From Actinoallomurus sp963799975 (GTDB lineage: Bacteria > Actinomycetota > Actinomycetes > Streptosporangiales > Streptosporangiaceae): a stretch of 64,000 nt of DNA. The notes under the pieces are model-generated. The model was not told the origin of the DNA and ran no database searches. It worked only from the letters and a program-made list of their open reading frames with translations. Below are positions 45,972 to 55,219 of the stretch, piece by piece (within the stretch, counting starts at the first letter, position 1; every line of letters starts with the position of its first letter). Made by a program: the position numbers and the translations under genes. The DNA is taken from assembly GCA_963799975.1 (NCBI GenBank), contig CAWCZF010000007.1, positions 124,001 to 188,000 on the forward strand. Direction: 5' to 3'.

Positions 45972-47021
45972 TCATCGGTGCCCCGCGGGCAACTCCGGAG
46001 ACAGCGCGAACGCCGCGAACAGGCCAGGGTCGTGGAACGCGGTGACGTCGGTGATGCGGTCGCCCTCGACGCGCAGCACCGCGATGGCGAACGGGCGGAA
46101 GCCGGACTCGCCCGTACGCCGCACGTAGGCCGCGGCCGCGGGCTGGCGGTTGGCCCAGGTCGGCACCATCTGGAACTCCCCGACGTACGCGGATGAGTCG
46201 GGGTTCCAGCTCGACGCGAGCGCACGCAGGACCGCGTCGCGGCCGTGGAACCACATCGGGAAGGGCGGCATCGTGGAGCGGACCTCTTCGGCCAGCAGGT
46301 CGGCCACGGCCGCGAGGTCGGCGCCCTCCACCGCGGCCATGTAGCGCCGCAGGACCGCGCGCTCCTGCTCGGTGGGCTCGGCTGAGGGGGCCCACTCCAT
46401 GCGGCGCTCGGGCAGGTGCTCCTTCAGTGTCGTACGCGCACGCTGCACCGCGCTGTTGACGGACGCGACGCTGCCGTCCAGGAGCGCCGCGGTCTGCTTG
46501 GCCGGCCAGCCGAGCACGTCGCGCAGGATCAGCACGGCGCGCTGCCGTGGCGGCAGGTGCTGGATCGCGGCCATGAACGCCAGCTCGATCGTCTCCCGCG
46601 CGACCACGACGGCGTCGGGCTGTTCCTCGCTGGACTCGACCGCCTCCCAGAGCCGGTCGGGGAACGGCTGGAGCCAGGCGATGTCGTTGCGTGCGGGCAG
46701 CGCGGTTGCCGTCTGGGCCGCCGGGGTCACGTGGTGCGGCAGGACGCGGCGCGCGCGTCCGTCGAGGGCGTCCAGGCACGCGTTGGTCGCGATGCGGTAG
46801 AGCCAGGCGCGGAACGTGGAGCGTCCCTCGAAGCCGTCGAGGTTGCGCCAGGCGCGCAGGAAGGTCTCCTGGACCAGGTCCTCGGACTCGTCGAACGAGC
46901 CGAGCATCCGGTAGCAGTGCACACGCAACTCGCCGCGGTGCTGGCTGACGAGCGACGCGAACGCGGCCTCGTCGCCTGCGCGCGCGGCGGCCACGACCAC
47001 CTCGTCGTCACTCGCGATCAA
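45972..47021 (-). CDS. ECF sigma factor with C-terminal SnoaL-like domain
   Basis: A 349-aa sigma factor: region 2 (YRMLGSFDESEDLVQETFLRAWRNLDGF), region 4 (QHLPPRQRAVLILRDVLGWPAKQTAALLDGSVASVNSAVQRAR, in parts) and a C-terminal SnoaL/NTF2-like domain of about 125 aa (RRYMAAVEGADLAAVADLLAEEVR...AFHDPGLFAAF). This large ECF type (SigG/SigJ-like) regulates itself through the extra domain rather than a membrane anti-sigma. The best start is TTG 47021 with GGAGG 7 nt upstream. It is divergent from the nitrososynthase-like gene. Confidence 0.87.
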   Translation of the reverse strand: MIASDDEVVVAAARAGDEAAFASLVSQHRGELRVHCYRMLGSFDESEDLVQETFLRAWRNLDGFEGRSTFRAWLYRIATNACLDALDGRARRVLPHHVTPAAQTATALPARNDIAWLQPFPDRLWEAVESSEEQPDAVVVARETIELAFMAAIQHLPPRQRAVLILRDVLGWPAKQTAALLDGSVASVNSAVQRARTTLKEHLPERRMEWAPSAEPTEQERAVLRRYMAAVEGADLAAVADLLAEEVRSTMPPFPMWFHGRDAVLRALASSWNPDSSAYVGEFQMVPTWANRQPAAAAYVRRTGESGFRPFAIAVLRVEGDRITDVTAFHDPGLFAAFALSPELPAGHR

Positions 47022-47414
47022 CGGCCGCCTCCGTCCTTCGGCGATAAGTCGGTCCGCGAAGAACGCTACGACAGATCACCTTGGACGCGCAGCGTGTAAT
47101 CCCAAGTAAGTAAAGATCGTTTAGGTCGAAAGAAGGGCTCCCTTTAGCGCCGTTCGGCCGTGCGCTGCGATTTCGCGGGCCGCCGGGAAAACCCGCCGAA
47201 GGGTTCGGCCGCGCACGGCGGATGCGCATTTCAGCGGATGCCCCAGGCAGCGGCGGATGTGACGATCCGATAGTGAGATGTGCCCGATCCGCGGGATCAC
47301 GGGCCGGCGTTGGACGCGTACCGAATGCCACGACACCGCCGCACCGCAATCGGCAGCGCGACCAGGCCCGGTACGGACGCCGCGGTGGCGCCGCCACGAC
47401 GGGAACGGAAACAC
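47022..47414. other. Divergent intergenic region sigma / sugar operon
   Basis: No gene is supported in these 393 bases. An AT-rich block at 47095-47135 contains TTTAGGTCGAA (47120-47130), a string that recurs at 50118-50128 before the aminotransferase gene. It should carry the sugar operon promoter. Confidence 0.4.
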
Positions 47415-48710
47415 ATGACCGCGACACCGACCACCACACCCGAAGCCATCATCGGAGTAGCCGCCACAGGTCCGCTGCGGTCTCCGCTCAGCGCCCCGGG
47501 TCACGAGTTGCTGGAGCTGATCAACGAGCAGCTCCCCCACATGCGCGCGACCGCGGCCGACAACGACCGCGACAGCAACTTCCCCTACGACACCTTCCAG
47601 CGCTTCCGCGACAGCGGCGTCATGGCCGCGACCGTCCCCACCGAGCTCGGCGGTCTTGGCGTCACCCGGCTGCACGACATCGCCATCGCCCTGCGGGCGA
47701 TCGCCACCGCGGACGCCTCCACGGCACTCGCGCTCCACATGCAGCTCTGCCGCGGCCTCACCCTCACGTACGAGTGGCAGCACAGCCAGCCGCAGGCCCA
47801 GGCACTCGCCGAGAACCTCCTCAAGCAGATGGCGCACAGCGCCGCCGTCTGCGGCGCGGCCAAGGACCACCCCGCCAGCAAGACCGTCCTGACCCCCGAC
47901 GGCGAGGGAAACTGGCTGCTCAACGGGCGTAAGACCCTCGTCTCCATGGGCCCGATCGGCACACACTTCGTCGCCCACGCCACCACCAAGGACGACCCGC
48001 CCAAGCTCGCCGCGCCGATCGTCCCGCGCTCCACGCCCGGCCTCACCATCCAGGACAACTGGAACGGCCTGGGCATGCGCGCCTCCGGCACCGTCGACGT
48101 CATCTTCGACCAGTGCCCGGTGCCCGCCGAGAACGTCCTGCTGCGCGACCCCATCGGCACCCGCAACGACGCCGTACTCGCCGGCCAGACCGTCTCCTCC
48201 ATCACGATGCTCGGCATCTACCTCGGCATCGCACAGGCCGCGCGCGACGCCACCATCGCCGCCCTCACCAAGAAGACCGGGCCCCCGGAGCCCGCGGCCC
48301 GCACCCTCGTCGCGCAGATCGACACGAACCTCTACACGCTCCACGCCACCACCGCGGCCGCCCTCACCAACGCGGACGCACAGCACGAGAACCACGACCA
48401 GGACCCCGCCGAGCGCGGCCGGCAGATGATGCTCCCGTACCAGTACGCCAAGCAGATCATCAACCAGCTCGCCCCGGCCATCATCAACGACTGCCTCACC
48501 ACCACCGGCAGCCGCGCCTACACCACGACGCATCTCCTCTCCCGCCTCTACCGCGACGTACGTGCCGGCAACTTCATGCAGCCCTACACCTATGTCGACG
48601 CCGTCAACTTCCTTTCCTCCCAGGCACTCGGGCTCGACCAGGACAACAACTACATGAGCGTCCGGGCGTCGAAACCCACCGACAACGACAACGACGACTC
48701 GGCCGGCTGA
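47415..48710 (+). CDS. ACAD-fold amino-sugar N-oxygenase (nitrososynthase-like, KijD3/DnmZ/ORF36 type)
   Basis: A 431-aa flavoprotein. General ACAD blocks are present (TVPTELGGLGVTRLHDIAIAL, WLLNGRKTLVSMGP, GLGMRASGTVDVIFDQCPV). The blocks ALALHMQLCRGLTLTYEW, QTVSSITMLGIYLGIAQAARD and FMQPYTYVDAVNFLSSQALGL are, as I remember them, characteristic of the nitrososynthases that oxidise NDP-3-amino-3-C-methyl sugars to nitroso/nitro sugars. The context supports it: the 2,3-dehydratase starts 12 nt after its stop, and 3-aminotransferase and 3-C-methyltransferase genes follow. ATG 47415 is the likely start. An ordinary acyl-CoA dehydrogenase is the alternative. Confidence 0.72.
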   Translation: MTATPTTTPEAIIGVAATGPLRSPLSAPGHELLELINEQLPHMRATAADNDRDSNFPYDTFQRFRDSGVMAATVPTELGGLGVTRLHDIAIALRAIATADASTALALHMQLCRGLTLTYEWQHSQPQAQALAENLLKQMAHSAAVCGAAKDHPASKTVLTPDGEGNWLLNGRKTLVSMGPIGTHFVAHATTKDDPPKLAAPIVPRSTPGLTIQDNWNGLGMRASGTVDVIFDQCPVPAENVLLRDPIGTRNDAVLAGQTVSSITMLGIYLGIAQAARDATIAALTKKTGPPEPAARTLVAQIDTNLYTLHATTAAALTNADAQHENHDQDPAERGRQMMLPYQYAKQIINQLAPAIINDCLTTTGSRAYTTTHLLSRLYRDVRAGNFMQPYTYVDAVNFLSSQALGLDQDNNYMSVRASKPTDNDNDDSAG

Positions 48711-48722
48711 ACCGGAGGAGAC

Positions 48723-50099
48723 ATGGCGACACCGACGATTCTGCAGACCCGTCACGACGACGAACTGCCGCGCCGGTTGAAGCGCTCCGCGGCGGCCGTC
48801 GAGAAGGGTGTCGGCATACCCACCGAGGAGTTCCCCGGCTGGCTCGCCCGGCGCAATGAGGCCTTTCAGTTCCGGGTGGACCGAATTCCCTTCGAGCAGC
48901 TCGACGGCTGGGAGTTCGGCGAGACGTCCGGCAACCTGTACCACCGCAGCGGCCGGTTCTTCAGCGTCGAGGGACTGGACGTCACCCACGACGAGAAGTC
49001 GCCGCACGGCTGGCAGCAGCCCGTCATGGTGCAGCCGGAGGCCGCGATCATCGGCATTCTGGCCAAGGAGTTCGACGGTGTCCTGCACTTTTTGATGCAG
49101 GCCAAGATGGAGCCGGGCAACCCGGGCCTGATCCAGATCTCGCCCACGGTCCAGGCGACTCCGAGCAACTACACCAAGGTGCATCGCGGCAACGACGTCA
49201 ACTACATCGACTACTTCATCGACGCGGGCCGCGGCCGGATCCTCGTGGATGTGCTCCAGTCCGAGCTCGGCTCGTACTTCCTGCACAAGTCCAACCGGAA
49301 CATGATCGTCGAAGTGACCGAGGACGTGCCGCTTCAGGACCAGTTCTGCTGGCTCACGATGGGGCAGGTCGCGGAGCTGCTGCGCCGCGACAACACGGTC
49401 AACATGGACTCGCGGTCGATCTTCTCCTGCGCGCCGCCGGCCCGCATCTGGAGCCACGCGTTGCACTCCGACACCGAGCTGCTGTCCTGGTTCACCGCCG
49501 TACGCGCCCGGCGGCACGTACGCGCCAGCCGCGTGCCGCTCGCGAACGCGACCGACTGGACGCGCGACGAGTGGGCGGTCGAGCACGTGGACAAGAAGCA
49601 CTTCCGCATCGTCGCGGTGCAGGTGGAGGCCGGGAACCGCGAGGTGCCCCGCTGGTCGCAGCCGCTGTGCGAGCCGGTCGGGCGCGGCGTCAGCGCGTTC
49701 GTCACCTGCCGCTTCGAGGGCGTGCCGCACCTGCTCGCCCGCGCTCGCGCGGAGGCCGGCTTCCTGGACACGGTGGAGCTGGGTCCCACGGTCCAGTACA
49801 CCCCGGCCAACTACGACGGGACCGACCTGCCGCCGTTCGCCGACCTGGTGCGCGACGCGCCCGCCTCCAGCGTCCGGTACGAGGCGGTGCACGCGGAGGA
49901 GGGCGGCCGGTTCCTCAAGGCGGAGAGCAGCTACCAGATCGTCGAGGTCGAGCCCGGAGAGCTGCCCGCGGACCTGCCGCCGGACTACAACTGGGTGACG
50001 CCCAGCCAGCTCGCCTCTCTCGCCCGGCACGGCCATTACGTCAACGTCCAGGCCCGCAGTCTGCTGTCGGCTCTCATCACCGGATCAGTGGAGTTCTGA
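48723..50099 (+). CDS. NDP-hexose 2,3-dehydratase (duplicated-domain family)
   Basis: A 458-aa enzyme with the internal two-fold repeat of this family: each half has a GxFFxVEG/EGVPHLLxxARxExGFLDTVELGPTVQYTPANY-type block (first half FDGVLHFLMQAKMEPGNPGLIQISPTVQ, in parts; second half FEGVPHLLARARAEAGF). It removes water from NDP-4-keto sugars to give the 2-deoxy-3,4-diketo intermediate. ATG 48723 is 12 nt after the upstream stop and has GGAGG. It commits the sugar to a 2-deoxy form. It is followed by a 132-bp gap to the aminotransferase. Confidence 0.92.
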   Translation: MATPTILQTRHDDELPRRLKRSAAAVEKGVGIPTEEFPGWLARRNEAFQFRVDRIPFEQLDGWEFGETSGNLYHRSGRFFSVEGLDVTHDEKSPHGWQQPVMVQPEAAIIGILAKEFDGVLHFLMQAKMEPGNPGLIQISPTVQATPSNYTKVHRGNDVNYIDYFIDAGRGRILVDVLQSELGSYFLHKSNRNMIVEVTEDVPLQDQFCWLTMGQVAELLRRDNTVNMDSRSIFSCAPPARIWSHALHSDTELLSWFTAVRARRHVRASRVPLANATDWTRDEWAVEHVDKKHFRIVAVQVEAGNREVPRWSQPLCEPVGRGVSAFVTCRFEGVPHLLARARAEAGFLDTVELGPTVQYTPANYDGTDLPPFADLVRDAPASSVRYEAVHAEEGGRFLKAESSYQIVEVEPGELPADLPPDYNWVTPSQLASLARHGHYVNVQARSLLSALITGSVEF

Positions 50100-50231
50100 G
50101 CCCGCGAAAATACATATTTTAGGTCGAACCGCAAGATGAAAGATGCAGCGAGATAAGTTCAGGCGTAATACTGAAAGAATACTGAGACGCCTCATTCTTT
50201 TGGCGCTGTCCGGATGAATTGGAGGTCGTAC

Positions 50232-51353
50232 ATGCCAACTCGTGTATGGGACTATCTGCCAGAGTACAAGCAAGAACGAGCCGACATACTCGACGCGGTC
50301 GAGACGGTCTTCGAGTCCGGGCAGCTCATTCTCGGTTCGAGCGTGGGCAACTTCGAGCGGGAGTTCGCGGCCTGGAACGGCGTGCCGCACTGCACCGGCG
50401 TCGACAACGGCACCAACGCGGTCAAGCTCGCGCTCCAGGCCCTGGGCGTCGGCCCCGGCGACGAAGTGATCACCGTGTCGAACACCGCCGCGCCGACCGT
50501 CCTCGCCATCGACGGCACCGGGGCCACCCCCGTCTTCGTCGACGTGAACGAGGACGACTACCTGATGAACACCGACCTGGTGGCCGAGAAAATCACTGAG
50601 CGTACGAAGGCCCTGCTCCCGGTGCACCTGTACGGCCAGTGCGTCGACCTCGCGCCGCTCAAGGCGCTCGCCGCCGAGCACGGCCTCGTGCTGCTGGAGG
50701 ACTGCGCGCAGGCGCACGGCTCGCGTCACCACGGCGAGCTGGCCGGCACCATGGCCGACGCCGGCGCCTTCTCCTTCTACCCGACCAAGGTGCTCGGAGC
50801 CTACGGCGACGCCGGCGCGGTCATCACCGCCGACGACGAGACCCAGGCCAACCTCCAGCGGCTGCACTACTACGGCATGGAGAAGCAGTACTACGTCGTA
50901 CGCGTGCCGGGACACAACGCGCGGCTGGACGAGCTGCACGCCGAGATCCTGCGCCGCAAGCTGGGTCGCCTGGATGAGTACATCGCCGGCCGCCGCGCGG
51001 TCGCCGACCACTATGTCGACGCGCTCGGCGACCTGGTCGACACCCACGGCCTCGTGCTGCCCGAGTCGGCGCCCGGCAACGAGCACGTCTACTACGTCTA
51101 CGTGGTGCGCCACCCCCAGCGCGACGAGATCCTCGAGCGGCTCAAGGAGTTCGACATCGAGCTGAACGTCAGCTACCGCTGGCCGATCCACACGATGACG
51201 GGCTTTCAGCACCTGGGCTATGAGAAGGGCTCGCTGCCGGTCACCGAGAAGCTGGCCGATGAGATCTTCTCGCTGCCGATGTACCCCTCACTGCCCCGTG
51301 ACCTGCAAGACCAGGTCATCAGCGCCGTACGCAAGGTATTGACCACCATCTGA
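50232..51353 (+). CDS. NDP-sugar aminotransferase, DegT/DnrJ/EryC1 family
   Basis: A 373-aa PLP enzyme: substrate block YLPEYKQERADILDAVETVFESGQLILG, VHLYGQC, LEDCAQAHGSRHHG, and the PLP-binding Lys in FSFYPTKVLGAYGDAGAV. The sequence groups by eye with C-3 aminotransferases such as DesV/TylB more than with the C-4 ones. ATG 50232 has GGAGG 6 nt upstream. Acting after the 2,3-dehydratase it would place an amino group at C-3, which the downstream C-methyltransferase and the nitrososynthase-like enzyme would then modify. Confidence 0.9.
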   Translation: MPTRVWDYLPEYKQERADILDAVETVFESGQLILGSSVGNFEREFAAWNGVPHCTGVDNGTNAVKLALQALGVGPGDEVITVSNTAAPTVLAIDGTGATPVFVDVNEDDYLMNTDLVAEKITERTKALLPVHLYGQCVDLAPLKALAAEHGLVLLEDCAQAHGSRHHGELAGTMADAGAFSFYPTKVLGAYGDAGAVITADDETQANLQRLHYYGMEKQYYVVRVPGHNARLDELHAEILRRKLGRLDEYIAGRRAVADHYVDALGDLVDTHGLVLPESAPGNEHVYYVYVVRHPQRDEILERLKEFDIELNVSYRWPIHTMTGFQHLGYEKGSLPVTEKLADEIFSLPMYPSLPRDLQDQVISAVRKVLTTI

Positions 51354-51382
51354 GAACCGGCCTCGCGACTAGGAGAATCACT

Positions 51383-52630
51383 GTGACCGATCGAGTTGAC
51401 TCCGCAGCGACCAGGCCGGGTGCCGCGTGTGCGGCAGCGACGTGAAGGAGTTCCTGGACCTCGGCCGCCAGCCGCTGTCGGACAACTTCCTCACCGAAGG
51501 CGACTTCGGCGACGAGTTCTTCTTCCGGCTCTCCGTCGGCTTCTGTGAGACCTGCACGATGGTGCAGCTCGGCGAGGTGCCGCCGCGGGAGAAGATGTTC
51601 CACGACGACTACCCCTACTACTCGTCCGGCTCGTCGGTGATGCGCAAGCACTTCGAGCAGACCGCGCGTGAGTTCCTGGAGACCGAGGCGACCGGCGACG
51701 ACCCGTTCATCGTCGAACTCGGCTCCAACGACGGCGTGATGCTGAAGACGGTCCACGACGCGGGAGTGCGCCACCTGGGCTTCGAGCCCTCCGGCAAGGT
51801 CGCCGACGTGGCCAGGGCCAAGGGTGTGCGCGTCACCGGCGACTTCTTCGAGGAGGCGACCGCCAAGGCCGTACGCGCCGCGGACGGCCCGGCGGACGTC
51901 ATCTTCGCCGCCAACACCCTGTGCCACATCCCGTACATGGGCTCCATCCTGGAAGGCGTGAGCGCCCTGCTCGGGCCGGGCGGCATCTTCGCCTTCGAGG
52001 ACCCCTACCTGGGCGAGATCGTGTCGAAGACCTCCTTCGACCAGATCTATGACGAGCACTGCTTCCTGTTCACGGCCCACTCGGTGGCGGCGATGGCCGA
52101 GCGGCACGGGCTCGCGCTGGTCGACGTACGGCGGTTCGGCGTGCACGGCGGAGAGATCCGCTACACGCTCGCGCGTGCCGGCGAACGCGAGCCGACCCCC
52201 GACGTCGCGGCGCTGCTCGCCGAGGAGGACGACCGCGGGCTCGCCAAGATCGAGACGCTGGAGCGGTTCGCCGCGAACGTCGTCGCGATCCGCGACGACC
52301 TGATCGCCCTCCTGCGCCGCCTCAAGGAGGAGGGACGTACGGTGGCCGCGTACGGCGCCACGGCCAAGAGCGCCACGGTGACCAACTTCTGCGGCATCGG
52401 GCCCGAGCCTGGTCTCCTACGTCTGCGACACGACGCCGGCCAAGCAGGGCCGGCTGACGCCGGGCGCGCACATCCCGGTCGGAGCCGCCCGAGGTGTTCA
52501 CCGATCCTACCCCGACTACGCGCTGCTGTTCGCCTGGAACCACGCCGAGGAGATCATGGCGAAGGAGCAGGAGTTCCGCCGCGCGGGCGGGCACTGGATC
52601 GTCTACGTGCCGAAGGTCCAGGTGATCTGA
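51383..52630 (+). CDS. Sugar 3-C-methyltransferase (TylCIII/EvaC/KijD1 type), several frame breaks
   Basis: A protein of about 415 aa when repaired. The N-terminal zinc finger CRVCGSDVKEFLDLG...FCETCTMVQLGEV, the SAM-binding stretch FIVELGSNDGVMLK, SFDQIYDEHCFLFTAHSV and the C-terminal domain (AYGATAKSATVTNF, then YPDYALLFAWNHAEEI, VYVPKVQVI) match NDP-4-keto-sugar C-methyltransferases. Frame breaks are near 51410, 52405, 52478 and 52505. The end at 52630 fits the family length and a terminator follows. The enzyme makes the branched C-3, as in evernitrose, kijanose and madurosamine pathways. Confidence 0.9.
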
Positions 52631-52640
52631 CCGGGTGCGT

Positions 52641-52687
52641 CCGGGCACGCCTCGCGGTCCCCCGCCGCGCGGCGTGCCCGGCTTTTT
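52641..52687 (+). terminator. Intrinsic terminator after the C-methyltransferase
   Basis: Arms CCGGGCACGCC (52641-52651) and GGCGTGCCCGG (52671-52681) followed by CTTTTTC: a textbook stem plus T-run, 10 nt after the stop. It separates the upper and lower halves of the sugar genes. Confidence 0.88.
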
Positions 52688-52880
52688 CGCCCGGCCGGCG
52701 CTCGGTGGCGCGGCTAAATCCGCTGCAGGGCGGTACGCACGCAATTCAAGAGATGTCCGGCGGCTAACCGCATATGACCATTCTATTGAGGACCTCACGC
52801 ATGCGATGCGTGACCGCACGTGCCCGGAAAAGACATGAGCCAGCGACCGCGGTCAGGGCACCACGACAACGGGAAGCCTG

Positions 52881-54237
52881 ATGAAATTCTTGCCAGACGG
52901 TGTGAAGCCGAATGTCGCGATCGTGGGATTCGGTTATGTGGGGTCGAGTGTCGCCGCAGTCCTGACCGACTGCGGGCTGCACGTGACCGGAATCGACATC
53001 GACGAGCGTCTCATCGAGGAGATGCGTTCGGACTACTGCCGGTTCAACGAGCCGGGGCTCGCGGAGCTGCTCAGCGGCGCGCGCAAGGCCGGCCGGCTCG
53101 ACTTCTCGACACGGGTATGAGGACGTACGGCAGGCCGACGTCATCATCATCACGGTCGGCACACCGGTCGACGCGTACAAGACGATCGTGACGACCTACC
53201 TCGAGACGGTCTGCTCCGCGCTCGCGCCGCTGCTCAAGCCGGGCCAGCTCGTCATCTTGAAGAGCACGGTCGCGCCGGGCGCCACGAACGGGCTCGCGCG
53301 CACGCTCCTGGAGGAGGGCGGGCTGCGGCAGGGCCGCGACTTCGGGCTGGCGTTCTGCCCCGAACGCCTCGCCGAGGGCCAGGCCATCGCCCAGTTCCGT
53401 ACGCTGCCGATCGTCGTCGGCGGCTGCGACGAGGACAGCGCCGCCGCCGCACGTACCTTCTGGAACCAGGCGCTCGGCGTCGACATCGACATGTACGAGC
53501 GGCCCGAGGTGGCCGAACTGATCAAACTCGCCGACAACTCCTGGATCGACGCGAACATCGCGCTGGGCAACGAGCTCGCCGAGCTGTGCGGCGCGCTCCA
53601 GGTCGACGTGCTCGACGTGATCGCGGGCGCGAACTCCCTGCCCAAGGGCGCCAGCTATGTGAACATCCTGCTGCCGAGTGTCGGCGTCGGCGGCTCCTGC
53701 CTCACCAAGGACCCCTGGATCCTGTGGAACCTGGCACGGGACCACGGCGTGCGGATGCGCCTCGTGGAGGCCGCGCGCGAGGTCAACGACACGATGCCCG
53801 TCTACACCGTCGGGCTCATCCTCGACGCCCTCGCCGACGTCGGCAAGGACGTGGCCACCTCGAAGGTGGCGATCCTCGGACTCGCGTACAAGAACAACAC
53901 CAACGACCTGCGCGAGACGCCGGTCCTGCCCGTGGTGGAGGCGCTGCGGGGCAAGGGCACCCAGCTCTCGATCTATGACCCGCTCATCGACGTGGAGGTC
54001 GCGGAGAAGGAGTTCGGGCTCGCGCCCTCGCCGAGCTATGAGGACGCGGTACGCGACGCCGACTGCGTCGCCGTACTGGCCGGTCACGAGGTGTTCCAGA
54101 ACCTCGACTTCACCGACCTCGCCGGGCGCGTGGCGATGCCGTGCGTGCTCATCGACGGCCGCGCGTACTACTCCAAGCGGACCCTCGCGACCCTTCGCGA
54201 GACCGGTTTCACCTACCGAGGGATTGGGCGGCGCTGA
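52881..54237 (+). CDS. NDP-glucose 6-dehydrogenase (CalS8-like UDP/TDP-glucose dehydrogenase), one frame break
   Basis: A protein of about 451 aa when repaired (break near 53118, one extra base). NAD-binding VAIVGFGYVGSSVAAVL, the middle helix EVAELIKLADNSWIDANIALGNELAELC and the catalytic Cys in VGVGGSCLTKDPW are intact; the C-terminal domain has LGLAYKNNTNDLRETP. It oxidises the C-6 alcohol of NDP-glucose to the acid. In calicheamicin the homologue CalS8 opens the aminopentose pathway from TDP-glucose; the RmlA at 13015 would supply that substrate here. It is followed by the decarboxylase after 2 nt. Confidence 0.88.
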
Positions 54238-54239
54238 CG

Positions 54240-55196
54240 ATGGGACGCGTACTGGTAACCGGGGGCTGCGGATTCGTCGGGAGCCACCTCACCGAGGCGC
54301 TCGTGCAGGCCGGCGACGAGGTGACGGTGTTCGACGCCGCGCCGCCGCCGCCGTACGCGCCGGACTCGGTCCGCTACGTCCGCGGCGACATCAGGGACCA
54401 GGACGCCATCGCCAAGGCGGTGAACGGCGGCACGGACGTCATCTACCACCTGAGTGCCGTCGTCGGCGTGGACCAGTACCTCAGCCGGCCCGCCGACGTC
54501 GTGGAGATCAACCTGCTCGGCACGCTGAACGTGCTGCGCCAGGCGCGCGCCGACGGCACCAAGGTCATCATCGCCAGCACCAGCGAGGTGTACGGCAAGA
54601 ACCCCGACCCGCCGTGGGCCGAGGACGCCGACCGCGTCGTGGGCAGCACGTCGGTGGACCGCTGGTCGTACTCGACCAGCAAGGCACTCGGCGACCACCT
54701 GACCTTCGGCTACATCAAGCAGTACGGGGTGAACGCCACGATCCTGCGCTACTTCAACGTGTACGGCCCGCGCCAGCGCGCCGCGTACGTGGTCAGCCGC
54801 AGCGTCCACCGCGCGCTGAACGGGCTGGAGCCGGAACTGTACGACGGCGGGACCCAGACCCGGTGCTTCACGTTCATCGACGACGCCATCCGCGGGACGC
54901 TCACCGCGGCCGCCTCGCCGAAGGCCGAGGGCGAGTGCTTCAACATCGGCAGCGACCGTGAGACCACGGTCGGCGAGGTCATCGGGATCATCTGCGAGCT
55001 GACGGGCGTACCCGCGCCGGCGTCGTCGTTCGACACGGCCAGCGAGCTCGGCGACCGCTACCAGGACATCATCCGGCGCGTCCCCGACGTGCGCAAGGCA
55101 CGCGACGTGCTCGGGTTCGCCGCCGGCACGTCGCTGCGCTCGGGGCTGCAGCAGACCATCGACTGGGCGCGGGAGAACCCGTCCTGGCTCGCCTGA
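54240..55196 (+). CDS. NDP-glucuronate decarboxylase / epimerase-type SDR (CalS9-like)
   Basis: A 318-aa extended SDR: cofactor loop VTGGCGFVGSHLTEAL, active site IIASTSEVYGKN and WSYSTSKALGDHL (YxxxK), then RYFNVYGPRQ and FTFIDDAIRGTL. Directly behind a 6-dehydrogenase the best reading is a decarboxylase converting NDP-glucuronate to an NDP-pentose, as CalS9 does; a glucuronate 4-epimerase is the alternative. ATG 54240 is 2 nt past the dehydrogenase stop. It is in one operon with the two downstream CoA-metabolism genes. Confidence 0.8.
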   Translation: MGRVLVTGGCGFVGSHLTEALVQAGDEVTVFDAAPPPPYAPDSVRYVRGDIRDQDAIAKAVNGGTDVIYHLSAVVGVDQYLSRPADVVEINLLGTLNVLRQARADGTKVIIASTSEVYGKNPDPPWAEDADRVVGSTSVDRWSYSTSKALGDHLTFGYIKQYGVNATILRYFNVYGPRQRAAYVVSRSVHRALNGLEPELYDGGTQTRCFTFIDDAIRGTLTAAASPKAEGECFNIGSDRETTVGEVIGIICELTGVPAPASSFDTASELGDRYQDIIRRVPDVRKARDVLGFAAGTSLRSGLQQTIDWARENPSWLA

Positions 55197-55219
55197 CATC
55201 CCCTAAGGAGCTCTCAGAC

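Noticed and set aside
47121..50036. 971-codon minus-strand frame opposite the nitrososynthase-like and 2,3-dehydratase genes
   Set aside because: Antisense shadow with low-complexity Val/Gly/Arg content; both plus-strand genes have clear family motifs.
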